Source: Paraburkholderia agricolaris (lineage in GTDB: Bacteria > Pseudomonadota > Gammaproteobacteria > Burkholderiales > Burkholderiaceae). From it: a DNA stretch of 64,000 nucleotides. Shown here piece by piece: positions 25,613 through 35,147 of this stretch. Positions within the stretch are counted from its first letter, which is position 1. Every line of letters begins with the position of its first letter. Below the pieces are notes generated by a model. It worked only from the letters and a program-made list of their open reading frames with translations, was not told the DNA's origin and did not search any database. Both the position numbers and the translations under genes were made by a program. The stretch covers positions 3,596,001-3,660,000 of the forward strand of contig NZ_QPER01000002.1 of assembly GCF_009455635.1 (NCBI RefSeq), written 5' to 3'.

Positions 25613-26140
25613 TCAGACGGTGGAGCGCGCGTTGAGCCGCATGCGGGCGAGCGCGGCTTCCTCAGCCTCTTCGTCAGCGGCGTCGCTCGCGGTGTTGGCC
25701 ACCGTTCGCCCGATCTCCACAACGCGCTGGGTACAGATATCGATCCGGCCGCGGTTGTTCGCGATCGCGCGCAAGGTCGCGGCGACCTCGGCGGCGCTCG
25801 CCTGCACGGCCTGCTCCAGCGCAGCGAGTTCGCCTTCGACGACACGCAGCCGGTCCGCGACGATCTCCGCATGGCGCATGCCGGCGTTCATCTCGGCCAG
25901 CGCGAATGCCTTGCTGCCGCTCATCAGTTGGGCGATACGCTCGTGGCATGACTGCAGAAGATCGCGCTCGCGCTGCACCGCAGTCTGCTTGTCGTCACGC
26001 TGCACTTCGATGCGCGCGAGCGCCTCGCGCTGGGTCGCCAGGGTCGCCCGCAATTCTTTCTCGAGACGGGTGCGGCGCTCAGTCGTGCGGCGCAGCGCGG
26101 CAATGCGCCGGTCGGCAACGCTCATCCCCATCCGCGTCAC
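25613..26140 (-). CDS. hrpB7: T3SS stalk protein HrpB7 (SctO/YscO-like)
   Basis: A 175-residue almost entirely helical protein rich in Arg, Glu, Ala and Gln, with long coiled-coil character ([35 protein letters not shown]). This is the pattern of YscO/FliJ-type stalks that sit on the ATPase and link it to SctV. Position between hrcN and hrcT matches HrpB7 of Ralstonia and Xanthomonas. A GTG at 26140 overlaps the hrcN stop (GTGA) and is taken as start; ATG 26131 or 26125 are alternatives. The sequence is weakly conserved in the family, so the name rests on fold pattern and position. Confidence 0.82.
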   Translation of the reverse strand: MTRMGMSVADRRIAALRRTTERRTRLEKELRATLATQREALARIEVQRDDKQTAVQRERDLLQSCHERIAQLMSGSKAFALAEMNAGMRHAEIVADRLRVVEGELAALEQAVQASAAEVAATLRAIANNRGRIDICTQRVVEIGRTVANTASDAADEEAEEAALARMRLNARSTV

Positions 26141-27546
26141 CCGCCAGCGAGCGCGAAGAGCTGCGCCTCGGTGTCCTCGGGTGCCGCGAATTCATCGGTC
26201 GCCTGCGAAAAAAACGCCCGGATTGCGTCGATCTTGCCGATCGCTTCGTCCGCGAGCAGGTTGCCGCCTGGCTTGTATTCGCCGATCTGCAGCAACATCT
26301 CGACCTCTCGATGGCTGGCCAGCAACTCCCGCACCCGCGCTGCGGCCTGCACATAGTCGCGTGACATCACCTGTGGCATCACGCGCGAAAGGCTCGCGAG
26401 CACATCGATGGCCGGGTACTGGTTCTTCGCCGCGATCTCGCGCGACAAAATCATGTGGCCGTCCAGAATGCCGCGCACCTCTTCGGCAATCGGGTCGCTG
26501 CCTGAATCGTCTTCCGCCAGCACGGTGTAGAGCGCGGTGATCGAACCGGTCGCGCCCATCCCGGCCCGTTCCAGCAAACGCGGCAGTTCGGCAAAGATCG
26601 ACGGTGGAAAGCCGCGCCGCGCAGGCGGCTCGCCGGCCGCGAGCCCGATCTCGCGCTGCGCGCGGGCAAAGCGGGTCAGCGAATCCATCATCAGCAGCAC
26701 GCGGCGCCCCTGGTCGCGGAAATGTTCGGCAATCGCGGTAGCCACGTACGCCGCCTTCGCACGTTCGATCGACGAGCGGTCCGAGGTCGCGCACACCACG
26801 ATCGAACGCTCCATGCCCTCAGGCCCGAGAATCAGTTCGACGAACTCGCGCACTTCCCGGCCGCGCTCGCCGATCAGCGCGATCACCGTCACGTCGCATT
26901 GCGCACCGCGCGCGAACATGCCAAGCAAGGTGCTCTTCCCGACGCCGGCCGGCGCGAAAATGCCCATACGCTGCCCTTCGGCCAGCGTCATCATGCCGTC
27001 CACGATACGCACGCCGGTCGCAAGCGGCGCTTCGATCATCTGGCGGCTCATCGGGTCAGGCGGATTCGCGAAGATCGGCCGTTCATCCTCGGCGTCGATC
27101 GGCCCCAGCCCGTCGATCGGCTGACCCAGGCTGTCGATCACGCGGCCCAGAAGCGCATCGCCAACGCGCACCGAGAGCGGCCGGCCGAGCCCGATGACCT
27201 GAGTGGATCGCGAAATATCGGCTAGCCGTGAGAACGGCGAGAGCAACGCGACGTCGCGCGTAAAACCGATCACCTCGGCATGCTGCAATAGCGCGCCGCT
27301 CGCCGAGCGCAACTCGCACAGTTCGCCCAGCGTCACATCGAGTCCGGCGACTTTCACCAGCGTGCCGATCACCTCGAGCACTTTGCCGCTGCGGGCAATG
27401 TTGCGGGTCGAGAGAATCTCCTGCTCGATCGCGTCGGTCAGACGCTCGACATCGAGCAGCCGCCGCGCGCGCGTGCCGTCGGGCCGTTCGTCGGGAATAG
27501 GGTGTGGGGAGTTCATCGTGCGGTCAGTAACCGTCAGCGGGCTCAT
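26137..27546 (-). CDS. hrcN: T3SS ATPase HrcN (SctN)
   Basis: A 469-residue FliI/SctN ATPase that unfolds substrates at the base of the injectisome. Walker A is APAGVGKST (about 198-206), Walker [15 protein letters not shown], and [23 protein letters not shown] is the conserved FliI/SctN signature. ATG 27546 was chosen since GGAG lies 6 nt before it; ATG 27516 would give a shorter N-terminus. It overlaps the 3' end of hrpB5 by 23 bp and its stop overlaps the hrpB7 start, indicating coupled translation. Confidence 0.96.
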   Translation of the reverse strand: MSPLTVTDRTMNSPHPIPDERPDGTRARRLLDVERLTDAIEQEILSTRNIARSGKVLEVIGTLVKVAGLDVTLGELCELRSASGALLQHAEVIGFTRDVALLSPFSRLADISRSTQVIGLGRPLSVRVGDALLGRVIDSLGQPIDGLGPIDAEDERPIFANPPDPMSRQMIEAPLATGVRIVDGMMTLAEGQRMGIFAPAGVGKSTLLGMFARGAQCDVTVIALIGERGREVREFVELILGPEGMERSIVVCATSDRSSIERAKAAYVATAIAEHFRDQGRRVLLMMDSLTRFARAQREIGLAAGEPPARRGFPPSIFAELPRLLERAGMGATGSITALYTVLAEDDSGSDPIAEEVRGILDGHMILSREIAAKNQYPAIDVLASLSRVMPQVMSRDYVQAAARVRELLASHREVEMLLQIGEYKPGGNLLADEAIGKIDAIRAFFSQATDEFAAPEDTEAQLFALAGG

Positions 27547-28297
27547 CATCGAGCTCCGCGGCTTCGGGATCGTCGCGGGCCTCGCTCGCCGATTGTTTGA
27601 GCGCACGCGCTACCGCGGAACGCATTGCGCGTAACTGGGTGGCAAGGCTCGCGTCGATCGCGCCGAAGTCGGATTCGCAAATGCAGCTACCCGCTTCAAG
27701 CCGCTTGTCCGCCACCACGGAAAGAGGAAACGGCCGGCCCAGTTCGCGCCAGCGCGCCGATAAACGCTCGAAGGCGACGCAGGCCTTGTCGTAGTCACCC
27801 GGGCTGACAGCGACCCTGAGATAGGTCGCCCCTTCGACGATCCTGTCGACCGTCGTCAGCGCCCGTTCGAACAGCAGATCCGATTCCTGCACATTGACGA
27901 TCTGCTCGACCGCGACAGTAACGATCTCCGCGAGGCGCTCGCGCATTCTCACTTGCGTGCGCCGCTGTTCGGCACCCGCATCGGCGAGCCGTTCGACCCA
28001 GTCCGCCAGAGCCTGCTGTTCGCCGTCACGGTAGCCATGTTCGGCCGCGGCGTCGTATTCGCGGCGCGCCGCCGCGAGAATCTCCTGCGCCTCGAGACGC
28101 GCCGCATCGACGATAGCCGCTGCTTCGTCGCGGGCCTGCGCGAGTGCGGTTGCGCAATCGGCCGCGAGTTGCGCATACGCTTGATCGATCTCCAGCAGCG
28201 CGCCGAAGGTGGCGCGCGGAATCACGTCCGAGTGGGCTCCGACGCGCGCACCGGCCGCATCCGGCATCTCCCGATCCGATCTCAACCAAATAACCAT
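27524..28297 (-). CDS. hrcL: T3SS stator protein HrpB5/HrcL (SctL)
   Basis: A 257-residue SctL/FliH-family protein that binds the ATPase and connects it to the sorting platform. Residues about 60-115 form an Ala/Glu/Arg-rich helix ([22 protein letters not shown]), and the C-terminal domain has the FliH pattern ([48 protein letters not shown]). ATG 28297 has GGAG 7 nt upstream and overlaps the hrpB4 stop by 16 bp. The last 25 residues are acidic. Confidence 0.92.
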   Translation of the reverse strand: MVIWLRSDREMPDAAGARVGAHSDVIPRATFGALLEIDQAYAQLAADCATALAQARDEAAAIVDAARLEAQEILAAARREYDAAAEHGYRDGEQQALADWVERLADAGAEQRRTQVRMRERLAEIVTVAVEQIVNVQESDLLFERALTTVDRIVEGATYLRVAVSPGDYDKACVAFERLSARWRELGRPFPLSVVADKRLEAGSCICESDFGAIDASLATQLRAMRSAVARALKQSASEARDDPEAAELDDEPADGY

Positions 28298-28995
28298 GCC
28301 CACTCCGGAAGCAGTTCCGGCAAGCGCGCGACGAGCCGCGCCGTACCACCCGCGTCGAGTTCGCGGCCGCCATCATCGAGCCAGGGCGGCACCGGAAGAT
28401 TGCGCGGCAACGCGAGACGCAGCAACCCAAACGGTGCCGCGACGCTGCATGCATCGCGTGCCATCAATGCGTAGCCCTCGCACGCGAGCGTGTCGGCGTC
28501 GAGACGGTCCAATGCGGGCAGCAGCCCGCGCGCGGTCAGCCGCGTCGTATCCGGTGCATTTGCCGCACCAGATGCGCCGCCGGTCAGCCGGTCGAGCGAC
28601 ACGCCCACGTATTCCGACAATTGCATGCGGTTGCGCTTGTCAATCAGACGCCGCACATCGGCACGGCGTAGGGCAAGCGAGCGCATCCGCAATACCCGCA
28701 GCCCCCACTGCGGCGGCAACGCGTCGAGCACGGCAAGGTTAGGGGCGCGCAAGGCGTCGAAGGACGGGGCCGGCACGCCGAGTGTGCGCAGCAGCGCCAG
28801 CGAACACGCTTCAACCTGCGCACGTGCCGCCGTTGCAAGCGCGGCACGCAAGCCGTCAAGCGCGCCGGCGTCGACACCCAGCGCAGCAGCAAGCCATGAC
28901 GGATGGACCCAGTGCACCGCGTCACGGGCATTGCGCTCGTACGCGGCAAACGCAGCCGCTGCCCGCGCAAAGGGAAACGCAATCGAGGCGGTCAT
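28282..28995 (-). CDS. hrpB4: T3SS protein HrpB4 (SctK-like)
   Basis: A 237-residue Ala/Leu/Arg-rich protein. HrpB4 proteins take the place of SctK, the arm of the cytoplasmic sorting platform. WVHPSWLAAALG near residue 30 and LPPQWGLRVLRMRSLALRRADVRRLIDKR (about 92-120) are the recognisable family parts, with a C-terminal LPEWAWLF. The start ATG shares one base with the hrcJ stop (TGATG), so translation is coupled. Named by position and these motifs. Confidence 0.85.
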   Translation of the reverse strand: MTASIAFPFARAAAAFAAYERNARDAVHWVHPSWLAAALGVDAGALDGLRAALATAARAQVEACSLALLRTLGVPAPSFDALRAPNLAVLDALPPQWGLRVLRMRSLALRRADVRRLIDKRNRMQLSEYVGVSLDRLTGGASGAANAPDTTRLTARGLLPALDRLDADTLACEGYALMARDACSVAAPFGLLRLALPRNLPVPPWLDDGGRELDAGGTARLVARLPELLPEWAWLFG

Positions 28996-29819
28996 CAGGC
29001 GGAGGTGGTCGGTTTGACACGCCGCAGCCGTGCGAGCAGCGCGTTAAGCCGCGCACCAAAGCCGCTCGCGGTGAACTTCGCCGGTACGCCACGCTTCATC
29101 CATACGAAGAGTGCCGCTGCGCACACGAGGAACACCAACGCGGCCGCGACGATCATCGGCAACGGTGACTGCGCTTGCGGCAGACGGGACAGGTCGACCG
29201 GGTCGGCCGGCACCGCGGTGACGCTTACCGCGTCGTAAGTGAGCCCTTCGACGCTGTGCATCACGAGGGTCTTGATCTGCGGCACCAGTGTGCTGGCATC
29301 GGAATCGGGCCGGTATTTGATGAAGACGGACGCCGACGACGGTTTGATCTGCTGCGCCAGCGGATCGTTATTCGGCAACACGATCTGGACCCGCGCGACG
29401 ATCACGCCGTCGATTTTCGACAATGTCGACGACAGCTCCTGAGATAAACCGTAGATGAAACGCACGCGCTCCTCGGTCGGTGTCGACACGAGGCCGTCCT
29501 TCTTGAAGAGGCTGCCGAGATCGTCGTACTTGCTGTGCGGCAGACCGCGCGCCCGCAGCACTTCCATCGCACGGACCATCTGGCTCTGGTCGACGTCGAG
29601 CGCCCAGGTCTTGCCGTCGTCCGAGGTCGCTTTCGTCGCATTGACGCCCTGTTCAAGCAGCGCGACGACCATCTCGTTGACGTCCTGCTCCGACAGATTG
29701 CCGTACAGCTCCTTCTGGCATCCGGCGAGCGCCACGCATAGCACGAGCATCGTGCACATGGCGCCGCGCCGCGTCCAGCGCCGCATCGCGCTCACCGTAT
29801 CGAGATTCGTTGCGGACAT
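28995..29819 (-). CDS. hrcJ: T3SS inner-membrane ring lipoprotein HrcJ (SctJ)
   Basis: A 274-residue SctJ/YscJ lipoprotein of the inner-membrane ring. The signal ends at lipobox VALAGC (Cys34), followed by the family start [26 protein letters not shown]. Conserved [33 protein letters not shown] and ARVQIVLP occur in the middle; a C-terminal membrane helix ([21 protein letters not shown]) precedes a basic tail. ATG 29819 is 3 nt after the hrpB2 stop; ATG 29786, giving a more usual 22-residue leader, is possible. Confidence 0.95.
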   Translation of the reverse strand: MSATNLDTVSAMRRWTRRGAMCTMLVLCVALAGCQKELYGNLSEQDVNEMVVALLEQGVNATKATSDDGKTWALDVDQSQMVRAMEVLRARGLPHSKYDDLGSLFKKDGLVSTPTEERVRFIYGLSQELSSTLSKIDGVIVARVQIVLPNNDPLAQQIKPSSASVFIKYRPDSDASTLVPQIKTLVMHSVEGLTYDAVSVTAVPADPVDLSRLPQAQSPLPMIVAAALVFLVCAAALFVWMKRGVPAKFTASGFGARLNALLARLRRVKPTTSA

Positions 29820-29822
29820 GCG

Positions 29823-30212
29823 CTATTGATTCTTCATCAGGGTTTCGAGCGACGATTTCGACGAATCGACGACACTCATCTTCGCTTCCATGTCGAGCTG
29901 CGTGCTCGCCAGTTCGAGTGTCACCTTCATCGTGGCGGCCGTCATCTCCTGCATCGACATGCCTTCAGCGTGGTCGGACAGTGAGACCACGTCGTTGACG
30001 GAGCGCTGCAATTCCGCGTCCTGCGACGCGACCAGCTTCGAGACCACATTCGTGCCGTCGTTCTGACCGTGCGACGGCGCTTCCATGCGCGGCTGCTGCA
30101 TCAGCGACTTGAACTTGTCGCCGAGTTGCTGCATGGAGGGATCCGCTGCGGACTGCGCCGCGCTCTTCTCAAGTGCAGCCGCGATCTGCTTTGACGTTAC
30201 GGACACGCTCAT
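29823..30212 (-). CDS. hrpB2: T3SS inner-rod protein HrpB2 (SctI)
   Basis: A 129-residue protein corresponding to HrpB2 of Ralstonia/Xanthomonas, the early-secreted inner rod. It has no cysteine, a helical C-terminal half (GMSMQEMTAATMKVTLELASTQ near 82-105) and the terminal KSSLETLMKNQ, matching the family's helical end. ATG 30212 was taken: GGGAG lies about 8 nt upstream. It follows hrpB1 by 29 bp in the same operon. Confidence 0.9.
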   Translation of the reverse strand: MSVSVTSKQIAAALEKSAAQSAADPSMQQLGDKFKSLMQQPRMEAPSHGQNDGTNVVSKLVASQDAELQRSVNDVVSLSDHAEGMSMQEMTAATMKVTLELASTQLDMEAKMSVVDSSKSSLETLMKNQ

Positions 30213-30241
30213 AACCAATCTCCCGCGATACGAACCGTGGC

Positions 30242-30823
30242 TCAGATCCGCAGATAGTGATGCTGGGGAATCGCCTCCGCCGTCGCCGCGGCAGGCTTTG
30301 TGCCTACCTTGACGGGTTCGTCGGCGCTTTCGTCGTTTTCATCGCTGAGCGTCGCGATCGACATCGGCACCTCGAACTTGCCGCCGTTGCGATAGGTGCG
30401 CACCGCCGCGCGCAGATCGTCGCGCGCCTCGAGCGCACGCACCAGCCGGCGGGTATTGCGGTCCGGATTTTCTTCCATCGCCTCGCCCGCACTGCGCTTC
30501 CAGTTCGGATCGCCCTTGGCCGACAGACAGAAGGCCAGCAGCGCCTTGGCGTAGGCAAAGCGCGGCGCGTCGGCAATGACGCGGTAGAAAACCTGGATCG
30601 CATCGTCCCAATTGCCGCGCTGCATATGCAGGACGGCATCGACCGTTTCCAGTTCCGCCATCTTCGGACGCAGTACCCGCAGCGCATCGAGCACCAGCTC
30701 GATGTCGTAAGGATCGACTTCGAGCACCGGGAAATTGTTGAGCAGCACTGCGGAGACCGTTTCGATCAGGCCGCTCACGATGTCCTGACTGCAGTTCAGA
30801 TAGTTCGTCGAAGTAACACTCAT
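30242..30823 (-). CDS. hrpB1: T3SS protein HrpB1
   Basis: A 193-residue HrpB1/HrpK-family protein, first gene of the minus-strand hrp operon (hrpB1-hrpB2-hrcJ-hrpB4-hrcL-hrcN-hrpB7-hrcT). Helical repeat segments include LVLDALRVLRPKMAELETVDAVLHMQRG and YAKALLAFCLSAKGDPNWKRSAGEAM, a TPR-like arrangement. The C-terminal 40 residues are acidic then Ala-rich and absent from the copy at 2162-2569. The ribosome site is GGGAGC and a perfect PIP box lies 158 bp upstream. Its exact role in secretion is not settled in the family. Confidence 0.92.
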   Translation of the reverse strand: MSVTSTNYLNCSQDIVSGLIETVSAVLLNNFPVLEVDPYDIELVLDALRVLRPKMAELETVDAVLHMQRGNWDDAIQVFYRVIADAPRFAYAKALLAFCLSAKGDPNWKRSAGEAMEENPDRNTRRLVRALEARDDLRAAVRTYRNGGKFEVPMSIATLSDENDESADEPVKVGTKPAAATAEAIPQHHYLRI

Positions 30824-30980
30824 GGCGCAGAGCTCCCGCAAGGTGAATGCCGACCGATTACAGAAGACCGATGCATCGCGATGCGCTCGCGCCCTGCCCC
30901 ACGGACGCCGCTCACGCCAATACCCCGATCTGTCGATATGCGGAAGATACCCACCGGGGCGGCGCCGCTGCCGGGGTGAC

Positions 30981-31005
30981 GCGAAGCAAGCGCAACGTGG
31001 GCGAA
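30981..31005 (-). promoter_or_regulatory. Perfect PIP box of the hrpB1 operon
   Basis: TTCGC-N15-TTCGC on the minus strand, 158 bp before the hrpB1 ATG. Expected binding site of the AraC activator HrpB. Confidence 0.9.
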
Positions 31006-31099
31006 GCGCACGTGTCTGCTTCGCACAGGCCCCACCGCACCGCATAGGTCGTGCCTATGCGTGTCTGCACCGGCGCCGCCCGCAGGGTCCGCGTAGCGC

Positions 31100-31124
31100 T
31101 TCGCTTGCGACGTGGCCGCTTCGC
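31100..31124 (+). promoter_or_regulatory. Perfect PIP box of the hrcU operon
   Basis: TTCGC-N15-TTCGC on the plus strand, 127 bp before the hrcU ATG. Confidence 0.9.
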
Positions 31125-31251
31125 GTCCCGCGCACGAATTGCGCAAGCGTGCCGATACCATCGTTTGTCGAGGTGGATCGGACATCGCGCCTGCAAGCGC
31201 GTACCCGCAGCATTCGCCCCAGGCCCCTCCGCCCGTTCACAGAGATGTCCG

Positions 31252-32340
31252 ATGAGTGAAGAAAAGACCGAACAGCCCACCGAGAAGCGGCTCCGGGACG
31301 CGCGCAAGGAAGGCCAGGTATCGAAGAGCACCGATCTGACCGACGCCGTCACGATGTCCGCGGTAATCGGCGTGCTGCTTCTCGCGTCGGGCACGTTCGC
31401 GGGCGCGTTTCGCGCGATCATCGTCACCGCGCTCGGCTTCGTCTCCGGCGATCACTCGCTGCCCAATCTGTTCGGCAAGCTGTATAGCCTCGGCGGCCAG
31501 GGTTTGCTGGTGGTGGTGCCGTGCGTCCTGATCGGGGCGGTGGCGGCGATGGCCATCCTGATCCCCCAGGTCGGCTTCAAGGTCGCCACCAAACCGGTCG
31601 TGCCCAATCCGATGAATGCCAGTCCGATCAACGGCTTCAAGCGGATTTTCTCGTGGCGCACGGTGATCGAGCTGATCAAGATGATCGTCAAGGCGGTCAT
31701 CATCGGCGTCGTTATGTGGTGGACGATCAGATGGATGCTGCCGCTCATCGTCGGCTCCCTGTATCAGCCGCTGCCGCAGTTGTCGAAAATGTTCTGGGAC
31801 CTGATTCTCAAGCTGTGCTCGATCGCGGCAGCGGTGTTCGTGGTGATCGGCAGCGCCGACGTCAAGCTGCAGCAAGTCATGTTCATCCGCAAGATGCGCA
31901 TGTCGAAAGACGAGGTCAAGCGCGAGCACAAGCAGCAGGAAGGCGATCCGAAGATCAAGGGAGAACGCAAACGGCTCGCGCGCGAGTTCGCGAATTCTGC
32001 AGCGCCCCAGCAGCGAGTCGGTTTTGCCAACGCGCTCATCGTCAACCCGACGCACTACGCGGTGGCGATCCGCTATGCGCCCGGCGAGCACCCGCTGCCG
32101 CTCGTGACCGCCAAGGGGATGGACGAGAGCGCCGCGCAACTGCGCAGCTTCGCCCAGCAGGCAAACGTGCCGATCATCGGCAATCCGCCGGTCGCGCGGG
32201 CGCTTTACAAGGTCGGCCTCGACGAACCGATCCCCGAGGAACTCTTTGAAACGGTTGCTGCGATCCTGCGCTGGGTCGATGCGATCGGCGCGAAAAAACA
32301 GGCTGCCTCTGCTGAAGACCCGGCCTCCTCGCTGCACTGA
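31252..32340 (+). CDS. hrcU: T3SS switch protein HrcU (SctU)
   Basis: A 362-residue inner-membrane protein of the SctU/FlhB family. It begins MSEEKTEQPTEKRLRDARKEGQV, the invariant family start, has four membrane helices in residues 30-205, and carries the autocleavage motif NPTH at about 265-268, which controls substrate switching. ATG 31252 agrees with that start; the upstream frame is non-coding. It opens the plus-strand hrc operon. Confidence 0.97.
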   Translation: MSEEKTEQPTEKRLRDARKEGQVSKSTDLTDAVTMSAVIGVLLLASGTFAGAFRAIIVTALGFVSGDHSLPNLFGKLYSLGGQGLLVVVPCVLIGAVAAMAILIPQVGFKVATKPVVPNPMNASPINGFKRIFSWRTVIELIKMIVKAVIIGVVMWWTIRWMLPLIVGSLYQPLPQLSKMFWDLILKLCSIAAAVFVVIGSADVKLQQVMFIRKMRMSKDEVKREHKQQEGDPKIKGERKRLAREFANSAAPQQRVGFANALIVNPTHYAVAIRYAPGEHPLPLVTAKGMDESAAQLRSFAQQANVPIIGNPPVARALYKVGLDEPIPEELFETVAAILRWVDAIGAKKQAASAEDPASSLH

Positions 32341-32366
32341 CGCTACGCAACACCAAGAGGTTCGAG

Positions 32367-34451
32367 ATGTTCAAGTCACTGAAATTTCCGGCAGGCGGGG
32401 AAATCGGCATCGCGCTGCTCGTCGTGGCGATCATCTCGCTGATGATCCTGCCGCTGCCGCCGGCGCTGATCGACATTCTGCTGGCCATCAACATCACCAT
32501 CAGCGTCACGTTGCTGATGATTACGATGTACGTGCCCAGCGTTGTTTCGCTGTCAGTGTTTCCTTCGCTGCTGCTGTTCACCACGCTCTATCGCCTCTCC
32601 CTCAACATCGCGTCGACCAAGTCGATCCTGCTGCACGCCGACGCGGGCCATATCATCGAAAGCTTCGGCGAACTGGTCGTGGGCGGCAATCTGGTGGTCG
32701 GACTCGTGGTCTTTGTGATCATTACCACGGTGCAGTTCATCGTGATCGCCAAAGGTTCGGAACGGGTCGCGGAAGTGGGTGCGCGCTTTACGCTCGATGC
32801 GTTGCCGGGCAAGCAGATGAGTATCGACGCCGATCTGCGCGCCAACATCATCTCGCCCGAAGAAGCGCGCCGCAAACGCGCCACCCTGGCGGTCGAGAGC
32901 CAGTTGCACGGCGGCATGGACGGCGCGATGAAATTCGTCAAAGGCGACGCCATCGCGGGGCTGATCATCACGATGATCAATATCGTGGCCGGCATTGCGG
33001 TGGGTGTCGCGTATCACGACATGTCGGCGGGCGAAGCGGCCAACCGGTTCTCGGTGCTCTCCGTGGGCGATGCGATGGTCTCGCAGATTCCGTCGCTGCT
33101 GCTATCTGTCGCAGCAGGCGTGATGATCACACGGGTGGCCGATGAGCGCGACGCCAAGCCGCTTTCGCTCGGCGACGAGATCGGCCGTCAGCTCTCCACC
33201 AGCTACCGGGCGCTCTACTTCGCAAGCCTCCTGTTGCTCGGCTTCGCAGCGGTACCCGGTTTTCCGACCATGCTCTTCCTGCTGCTGTCCAGCACACTGG
33301 CGTTCTGCGGCTACCGCCTGAGCAAGCGCTCGCCGGCTTCGAGCACGCATGCCGGCGAGACCGTCACCGCCATGCAGCGCTCGGGCTCGAAGATCGATGT
33401 GCCCGCCATTCTGATGCGGCCGCCGCAGTTCGCGTGTCCGCTCGGCGTGAGAATCTCGCCGGACCTGGTGCCGCGCCTGTCCACCGTCGCGCTCGACAAA
33501 TCGTTCGAAACCGAACGGACGCGTTTGCAGGAATACCTCGGCCTGCCCTTCCCAGGCATCACGATGTGGACGAGCGACAGCCTGCCTCCGTCCAGTTGCG
33601 AACTGCTGATGCACGACGTGCCGTACTGTGCGATCGAATTGCCGCCCGGCAAAGTGATGCTGCCCGATGCGATATCGCTCGGTAAAAACGAGGCCTTGCA
33701 GACGGAGATCGCGGCATTGACCCAGCGCGGCGAGCAGCGCCGCGGACTCGACGGCGGCCCAGGTCCGACCTGGTGGCTCGACGAAAAATCGCTCCCGCCC
33801 AAAATACCCGCATGGCGCGCGGAGCAGGTGATCGCCCATGCTTCCGTTGCCATGTTGCGCCGTCATGCGTCGCTGTTCCTCGGCATTCAGGAAGTGCAGT
33901 GGATTCTCGATCAGCAGAATGCGGAGTATCCCGGTCTGGTCGCCGAGGTGCAAAAAGTCCTGCCGCCTCAGCGAATCGCCGACGTGCTGCGGCGGCTGCT
34001 CGAAGAACAGATTCCGATCCGCAATCTGCGCAATATTCTCGAGAGCCTGATCGTCTGGGGTGCGAAAGAAAAAGACATGCTGATGCTCACCGAGTATGTA
34101 CGCGGCGATCTCGCGCGCTTTCTCGCCCATCGCGCGGCCGGCGGCACGCGGCAACTCCCCGCCGTGCTATTCGACCTGCCGGTCGAACAGCATATCCGCG
34201 CGGCGATCAAACAGACACCGACCGGCAACTTCCTGGCACTCCCGCCTGATGAAGCCAATTTCCTCGTCGACAAGATCCAGTCGTTCGTCGGCCAGGTGCC
34301 GCGCGAAGGCGTGGCCCTCGTCACGTCGATGGATATTCGCCGCTACGTGCGGCGCATGATCGAGGCGCGGCTTGGCTGGCTGTCGGTCTATTCCTATCAG
34401 GAACTCGGCGAGCACGTCGAATTGCAGCCGCTCGGCCGCGTGACGATCTGA
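32367..34451 (+). CDS. hrcV: T3SS export gate protein HrcV (SctV)
   Basis: A 694-residue SctV/FlhA-family protein. The first 320 residues hold about eight membrane helices and the FHIPEP-type region (VFPSLLLFTTLYRLSLNIASTKSIL; PGKQMSIDADLRANIISPEEARRKR). The C-terminal cytoplasmic domain (about 350-694) forms the nonameric ring that receives substrates. AAGAGG lies 6 nt before the ATG. It follows hrcU by 26 bp. Confidence 0.97.
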   Translation: MFKSLKFPAGGEIGIALLVVAIISLMILPLPPALIDILLAINITISVTLLMITMYVPSVVSLSVFPSLLLFTTLYRLSLNIASTKSILLHADAGHIIESFGELVVGGNLVVGLVVFVIITTVQFIVIAKGSERVAEVGARFTLDALPGKQMSIDADLRANIISPEEARRKRATLAVESQLHGGMDGAMKFVKGDAIAGLIITMINIVAGIAVGVAYHDMSAGEAANRFSVLSVGDAMVSQIPSLLLSVAAGVMITRVADERDAKPLSLGDEIGRQLSTSYRALYFASLLLLGFAAVPGFPTMLFLLLSSTLAFCGYRLSKRSPASSTHAGETVTAMQRSGSKIDVPAILMRPPQFACPLGVRISPDLVPRLSTVALDKSFETERTRLQEYLGLPFPGITMWTSDSLPPSSCELLMHDVPYCAIELPPGKVMLPDAISLGKNEALQTEIAALTQRGEQRRGLDGGPGPTWWLDEKSLPPKIPAWRAEQVIAHASVAMLRRHASLFLGIQEVQWILDQQNAEYPGLVAEVQKVLPPQRIADVLRRLLEEQIPIRNLRNILESLIVWGAKEKDMLMLTEYVRGDLARFLAHRAAGGTRQLPAVLFDLPVEQHIRAAIKQTPTGNFLALPPDEANFLVDKIQSFVGQVPREGVALVTSMDIRRYVRRMIEARLGWLSVYSYQELGEHVELQPLGRVTI

Positions 34452-34480
34452 ACGCCCGCCTCCCGCATCTTGTCACGCTC

Positions 34481-35131
34481 ATGATCGAATCCCGCTCACT
34501 GCGCATCATCCCCGGCGACCTGGCTGCCGAACAGAAGGCCGACGAGGCGCGGGTGCGCGCCTTCGACTACGCGGGCCTCGCGCGCAGGACACGCATGCAG
34601 CGTCTGGCCGCGCGCTCGCACGACGCCGATAACGCACGGGTGACAGGCGGCAAAGACGAATCCGGCGGCGGCCGGCCGCGAATGTTCGAGTCGCGCGATG
34701 AAGAGGAACGCGATGGCTATGCCGATCAATCAGGCGACATCGGCGACCAGGCGGCGGCAAGCCAGCGCGAAGCGGTCACGCAACGCGTCTGCGGCGCGAC
34801 GCTGCCGGTGGTCGACGCCCTGTTTCGCACGCAGGGTCAATTCCTCGAACTGGCGACCTCGCTTGCCAGCGAAGTCACCGCGTTCTGCTCCGACCCGGCC
34901 ATCGGCAACGCCGGCAACTGGGAAGTCCAGATGCCGCTCGACAAGGCCGTGCTGCCCGACACCACGCTGTATCTGTCACTTTCGTGTTTCAGGCTTTCGC
35001 TTCGGTTCGACACGTCGAGCACGGAAACAAAGCAGTTACTGTTGAACCACAGCACCATGCTCGAACGCGAGATCGATTCGCTGTTGAAAGCATGGGGCGC
35101 ACCGCGTGATATCGAGTTGACGGTCTGGTGA
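34481..35131 (+). CDS. hpaP: T3SS control protein HpaP (SctP position)
   Basis: A 216-residue protein between hrcV and hrcQ, the place of HpaP in Ralstonia/Xanthomonas. The first 95 residues are charged and low-complexity (GGKDESGGGRPR, SRDEEERDGYADQ); the C-terminal part (100-216) is a compact domain ending with LRFDTSSTETKQLLLNHSTMLEREIDSLLKAWG, similar to T3S4 domains of substrate-switch proteins. ATG 34481 was used, 29 bp after hrcV. Named mainly by position plus this C-terminal pattern. Confidence 0.8.
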   Translation: MIESRSLRIIPGDLAAEQKADEARVRAFDYAGLARRTRMQRLAARSHDADNARVTGGKDESGGGRPRMFESRDEEERDGYADQSGDIGDQAAASQREAVTQRVCGATLPVVDALFRTQGQFLELATSLASEVTAFCSDPAIGNAGNWEVQMPLDKAVLPDTTLYLSLSCFRLSLRFDTSSTETKQLLLNHSTMLEREIDSLLKAWGAPRDIELTVW

Positions 35132-35147
35132 TATCCGCCATGCCCCG

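Larger units (their letters stand above)
30824..31251. promoter_or_regulatory. 428-bp divergent promoter region between hrpB1 and hrcU operons
   Basis: Contains two perfect PIP boxes, one per operon, facing away from each other (30981-31005 minus, 31100-31124 plus). The long leaders (158 and 127 bp from box to start codon) are GC-rich. No coding sequence is supported. Confidence 0.85.
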